Positions 61,267 through 64,000 of a stretch of DNA of 64,000 nt are shown one piece after another (positions within the stretch are counted from its first letter, which is position 1; each line of letters starts with the position of its first letter). Both the position numbers and the translations under genes were made by a program. Origin of the DNA: RUG563 sp964423675 (lineage in GTDB: Bacteria; Bacillota; Clostridia; Christensenellales; Aristaeellaceae); assembly GCA_964423675.1 (NCBI GenBank), contig CAYRFP010000003.1:1-64000 (forward strand). Reading direction: 5' to 3'. A model generated the notes under the pieces. That model was not told the DNA's origin and searched no databases. It saw only the letters and a program-made list of their open reading frames with translations.

Positions 61267-61594
61267 GTGTTGGTTACACCTCCAAAATGTTTCAATGCTT
61301 GGAATGGGATGGGCATTTCGGGGCTTCTCAAGGCGTAGATCTCTTGAGGCCGGCGGAATTTCATCCCCTGCGACAGCGGCTTTACGCCGCCCGCTTCCGC
61401 CCGCAACCCAGGCGGAAATCTGTATGTGACAGCATGCGTGGTCCCGGACATTCCAAGGAAAGCCCGGGCAGCCGCCCACGACAGGCTTGTCGGCAAGAGA
61501 AAGGCGTTTGTGGCCGATGATCGGCCAGGGAACGCCGTTGAAAACGTCTGCTTTCAGGCGCTTGCAACGGCGCTCCCGCGCAGGCAAGGGTGGG
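61267..61594 (-). other. Long structured leader between rpmJ and rpsM
   Basis: This 328-base gene-free gap in an otherwise tight operon contains several hairpins on the minus strand: CGCCGTTG/CAACGGCG (61533-61572), the palindrome GGCCGATCATCGGCC (61512-61526), and GC-rich arms nearer rpsM. In E. coli the alpha operon leader before rpsM is an S4-binding pseudoknot; this may be an analogous but unrelated autoregulatory RNA. Confidence 0.4.
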
Positions 61595-61708
61595 TTAGCC
61601 CTGACGCTGCTTGTGCTTGGGGTTTTCGCAAATGACCATCACGCGACCCTTGCGCTTGATGACCTTGCACTTTTCACAAATGGGCTTCACAGAAGGACGG
61701 ACTTTCAT
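61595..61708 (-). CDS. rpmJ: 50S ribosomal protein bL36
   Basis: A 37-residue bL36: MKVRPSVKPICEKCKVIKR, then GRVMVICENPKHKQRQG, with the C-x2-C-x12-C-x4-H zinc arrangement intact. ATG follows GGAGGTACATCCC. Too short for a general ORF cut-off. Confidence 0.97.
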   Translation of the reverse strand: MKVRPSVKPICEKCKVIKRKGRVMVICENPKHKQRQG

Positions 61709-61727
61709 GGGATGTACCTCCTCAGGG

Positions 61728-61949
61728 TTAATTCTTGCTGCGCCACGTAATGCGGCCGCGGGTCAAGTCGTAAGGGGAGAGCTCAATGGTCACCTTATCG
61801 CCGGGATAAATGCGAATGAAGTTCATGCGCATCTTGCCCGAGATATGGGCCATGATACGGTGCCCATTGGGCAATTCAACCTGGAACATGGCATTGGGCA
61901 GCGCCTCAATGACCTTGCCTTCCATTTCGATGACATCGTCCTTGGACAA
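61728..61949 (-). CDS. infA: Translation initiation factor IF-1
   Basis: A 73-residue OB-fold protein: SKDDVIEMEGKVIEALPNAMFQVELPNGHRI and KVTIELSPYDLTRGRITWR. It binds the ribosomal A site at initiation. Position between the KOW gene and rpmJ is typical of Bacillota. Confidence 0.98.
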   Translation of the reverse strand: MSKDDVIEMEGKVIEALPNAMFQVELPNGHRIMAHISGKMRMNFIRIYPGDKVTIELSPYDLTRGRITWRSKN

Positions 61950-61955
61950 AGCGGT

Positions 61956-62264
61956 TTACTCCTCCCTCTTGTCGATCGGCATTTTTTCGCCGTTCGTTTT
62001 GTTGGCGATGGGCCAGAGGAAGGATCGGATATCGCTGTCCTTGAGCGTGCCCGCCTCTGCCATTTTCAGCAGCTGCGGCGCTTCATAGGGGCAGCCCTCC
62101 AGATGCTTCCGCCGTTTTTTCTTGAGATGATCCATTTTCCGGGTCTCCCCGTCGGCGATCATCACAAATTCGGCACCCACCGTATATAATACCACAAAGT
62201 ACCTACCTTTGTCACGCCCTTTTTTTGAAAAAACTACGTGACCAGGAGAAATTATTGGTTTCAT
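61956..62264 (-). CDS. KOW-domain RNA-binding protein (L14e/L27e-like)
   Basis: A 102-residue basic protein with an N-terminal KOW-type motif (GHVVFSKKGRDKGRYFVVLY) and a Lys/Arg-rich KMDHLKKKRRKHLEG stretch. Such genes sit between map and infA in many Bacillota and are annotated as ribosome-associated KOW proteins; their exact role is unknown. ATG overlaps the map stop codon by four bases. Confidence 0.85.
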   Translation of the reverse strand: MKPIISPGHVVFSKKGRDKGRYFVVLYTVGAEFVMIADGETRKMDHLKKKRRKHLEGCPYEAPQLLKMAEAGTLKDSDIRSFLWPIANKTNGEKMPIDKREE

Positions 62265-63040
62265 TCCCGTTCCTCCTCCCAGGCAAACCCTGGAAAGGTC
62301 AGCAACTCCGGTTTTCCGTCCGAACGGATGGCCACAGTGTGCTCATAATGAGCGGCGGGCTTATGATCGTTGGTGACGATGGTCCAGCCATCCGAAAGCT
62401 GATGCACCTGCCAGCGACCCATGGTGATCATGGGTTCGATGCAGATGGTCATCCCCGGGCGAAGACGAACGCCCCGGCCAGCCTCCCCAAAGTTGGGCAC
62501 CGATGGATCCTCATGCATGCTGCGTCCAATGCCGTGGCCGGTCAGATCCCGCACCACGCCATAGCCATGCCCTTCTGCATGCGCTTGAACTGCCGCGCTC
62601 ACATCGCCAATCCGGTTTCCGTTAAGCGCCATGCTGGCTCCGCGCCAGAAGCATTCTTCAGTGACACGGATCAGATCCATTTTCTCCTGCGACACCTTGC
62701 CCACTGGGCAGGTAAAGGCGCTGTCCGCCTGCCACCCGTCCAGAGAAAGGGTCACATCGATGGAGATAATGGAACCTTCCTGCACCTCTACATTTTCCGA
62801 TGGGATGCCATGCACCACTTCATCATCAATGGATGCGCAGATGGAAGCGGGATATCCGGCGTAGCCAAATTCCGTGGGAATGGCGCCATTTTTGCGAATC
62901 AACTCGTCTGTGTAAGCGTTGATGGCGGCGGTGGTAACACCGGGCACAATGGCCTGGCGAACCTGCTGCAAAACATCATAGAGCAGATGCCCTGCGCTGC
63001 GCATTTTAGCAAGCTGATCCGGATTCTTGATAATGATCAT
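62261..63040 (-). CDS. map: Methionine aminopeptidase, type I
   Basis: A 259-residue metallopeptidase that removes the initiator Met. The five metal ligands are visible: Asp in IISIDVTLSLDGWQAD (two), His in GHGIGRSMHEDPSVPN, Glu in TICIEPMITM and Glu in the last SDGKPELLTFPG-flanking segment. Start 63040 has an ATGA overlap with adk. Length is standard. Confidence 0.97.
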   Translation of the reverse strand: MIIIKNPDQLAKMRSAGHLLYDVLQQVRQAIVPGVTTAAINAYTDELIRKNGAIPTEFGYAGYPASICASIDDEVVHGIPSENVEVQEGSIISIDVTLSLDGWQADSAFTCPVGKVSQEKMDLIRVTEECFWRGASMALNGNRIGDVSAAVQAHAEGHGYGVVRDLTGHGIGRSMHEDPSVPNFGEAGRGVRLRPGMTICIEPMITMGRWQVHQLSDGWTIVTNDHKPAAHYEHTVAIRSDGKPELLTFPGFAWEEERE

Positions 63041-63663
63041 TGAACGCCCAAAGCCTTTCGCACCGCCAGATGGTTTTCTTCGATGGTGCCACGGCAATCC
63101 ACCGTGCGCAGCAGGCCCTTTTGCTGATAATATTCAATCAGGGGAGCAGTCTGCTGAGCATACACATTCAGGCGGTTCTGAATGGTCTCGGCTGTATCGT
63201 CCTTGCGCTGCACCAGCGGCTCGCCGCAGGCTTCGCAATCGGTCTTTCCCGCCAGAGAATTGATATGATAGGTCGCGCCACATTTCAGGCAGACCCGACG
63301 ACCAGAGAGACGCTTCACGATCAGCTCATCGGCCAGAGAAAGATTCAGCGCGGCGTCAATTGAAGCGAAGGAGGAAAGGGCCTCGGCCTGAGCCACAGTC
63401 CGGGGGAAGCCGTCCAGGATATATCCCTTCTGGCAATCCGGCTGTGCCAGCCGTTCCTTCACGATACCAATGACCACATCGTCCGGAACAAGGTTGCCCT
63501 GGTCAATATACTTCTTCGCCAGCATGCCCAGTTCCGTTTCGGCCTTCATGGCCTGTCGCAGCATATCGCCGGTAGAAATCTGGGGAATGCCCAGCTCATG
63601 CATCAGCCTTTGTGCATGCGTGCCCTTACCCGCGCCGGGAGGACCCAGAAAGATGATGTTCAT
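63037..63663 (-). CDS. adk: Adenylate kinase
   Basis: A 208-residue adenylate kinase: P-loop FLGPPGAGKGTHAQ, STGDMLR, LDGFPRT, and a zinc-binding LID with CLKCG and CEACG, as in Gram-positive enzymes. Start 63663 follows TTGGAAGGAGACGCC; the upstream in-frame extension is not used. Confidence 0.98.
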   Translation of the reverse strand: MNIIFLGPPGAGKGTHAQRLMHELGIPQISTGDMLRQAMKAETELGMLAKKYIDQGNLVPDDVVIGIVKERLAQPDCQKGYILDGFPRTVAQAEALSSFASIDAALNLSLADELIVKRLSGRRVCLKCGATYHINSLAGKTDCEACGEPLVQRKDDTAETIQNRLNVYAQQTAPLIEYYQQKGLLRTVDCRGTIEENHLAVRKALGVQ

Positions 63664-63808
63664 GGCGTCTCCTTCCAAAATGCAGAGAAATGCGGGGGAA
63701 GGGCTTTTGAGGCAAAAGCCCCGCCCCCGCGCCCCGGCCTTGCGGCAGGGGGAGTCGGGATTTAACACCCGTTTTGCTTTTCCAATGGTTTTCCTCAGCC
63801 GATGAATC
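63664..63808. other. secY-adk spacer
   Basis: A 145-base GC-rich spacer. Several short complementary stretches occur but no clear terminator or promoter is resolved. Confidence 0.4.
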
Positions 63809-64000
63809 TCAGCCCAGGAAACCCTTGTAATTGCGCATCACCAGCTGGCTTTCCACGCTGCGCACCGTTTCGATGGCCACGCTCACCGCAATCAGGATGG
63901 AAGAGGCGCCAAAGGGAATGGCCACCTGCTGCCAAACCGTCAGCAGAGAGGGGATGGTGGAAAGGATCGCCAGGAAGAGCGCGGCAAAGAGGGTCAGGCG
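63809..64000 (-). CDS. secY: Protein translocase SecY, C-terminal part (truncated by window)
   Basis: The last 63 codons of secY run off the right edge. Residues seen: a hydrophobic helix LFAALFLAILSTIPSLL, then WQQVAIPFGASSILIAVSVAIETVRSVESQLVMRNYKGFLG, the standard SecY C-terminal end. It lies upstream of adk, as in the spc operon of Bacillota. Confidence 0.95.
   Translation of the reverse strand, partial: RLTLFAALFLAILSTIPSLLTVWQQVAIPFGASSILIAVSVAIETVRSVESQLVMRNYKGFLG

Noticed and set aside
61260..61635. Small genes between rpmJ and rpsM on both strands
   Set aside because: Frames are short, overlap each other and have no start signals; the stretch looks like structured leader RNA.

Overview
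The window looks like a chromosomal stretch of a fairly GC-rich Clostridia-type Bacillota, probably an anaerobic gut or rumen commensal. The evidence is the secY-adk-map-KOW-infA-rpmJ-rpsM-rpsK-rpsD-rpoA-rplQ order, a YybS-rplI-dnaB block, LplB/LplC sugar transporters with YesMN-type regulators, a SARP/BTAD regulator next to a giant InlB-repeat surface protein, NADP-type glutamate dehydrogenase, and AGGAGG-like ribosome binding sites. A Christensenellales-like lineage is my guess only. No rRNA, tRNA or CRISPR array was seen.

Layout. 1-640: gene-free, AT-richer sequence with att-like repeats. 699-5400 (minus): branched-chain amino-acid ABC transporter with fused LivM-LivG. 5607-8251: a CBM9-like gene broken by one in-frame TAG, and an orphan family-5 binding protein. 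8333-18742: a surface-protein island with a 2743-residue multi-repeat adhesin, a small TEVPATE-repeat secreted protein and a SARP-type activator; the shared promoter carries direct repeats that look like the activator's binding site. 19331-26506: sugar transporter (binding protein, LplB, LplC) with a YesM/YesN two-component system. 26740-35331 (plus): one operon with a GH89-like glycosidase, a SelA/DgaE-like PLP ammonia lyase (frameshifted in a C7 run), two RidA proteins, an amidohydrolase/deacetylase, an RraA-like protein, an SDR and a lactonase-like beta-propeller. 35389-49579: a ChbG/YdjC remnant, a GH39-like glycosidase, gdhA, mnmA, a HAD-thymidylate kinase fusion, a second sugar transporter with its own membrane-bound AraC sensor, and GH127. 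49716-56625: AraC regulator, YybS-rplI-dnaB, potA-potB and a detached potC with no potD. 56786-58059: a decayed ECF sigma-factor locus. 58196-64000 (minus): the distal spc/alpha ribosomal operon.

How it fits together. The two Lpl-type transporters lack their own ATPase and probably share a MsmX-like ATPase encoded elsewhere. The 26740-35331 operon reads as an unphosphorylated oxidative route for an amino sugar: release by the glycosidase, oxidation (SDR), lactone opening, N-deacetylation, PLP-dependent ammonia elimination helped by RidA, then possible retro-aldol cleavage by the RraA-like protein. That reconstruction is inference, but it is the best candidate in this window for an undescribed system. 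Several lesions (two in-frame TAGs, a homopolymer frameshift, an internally deleted deacetylase, a dismantled sigma locus) show local gene decay or assembly error.
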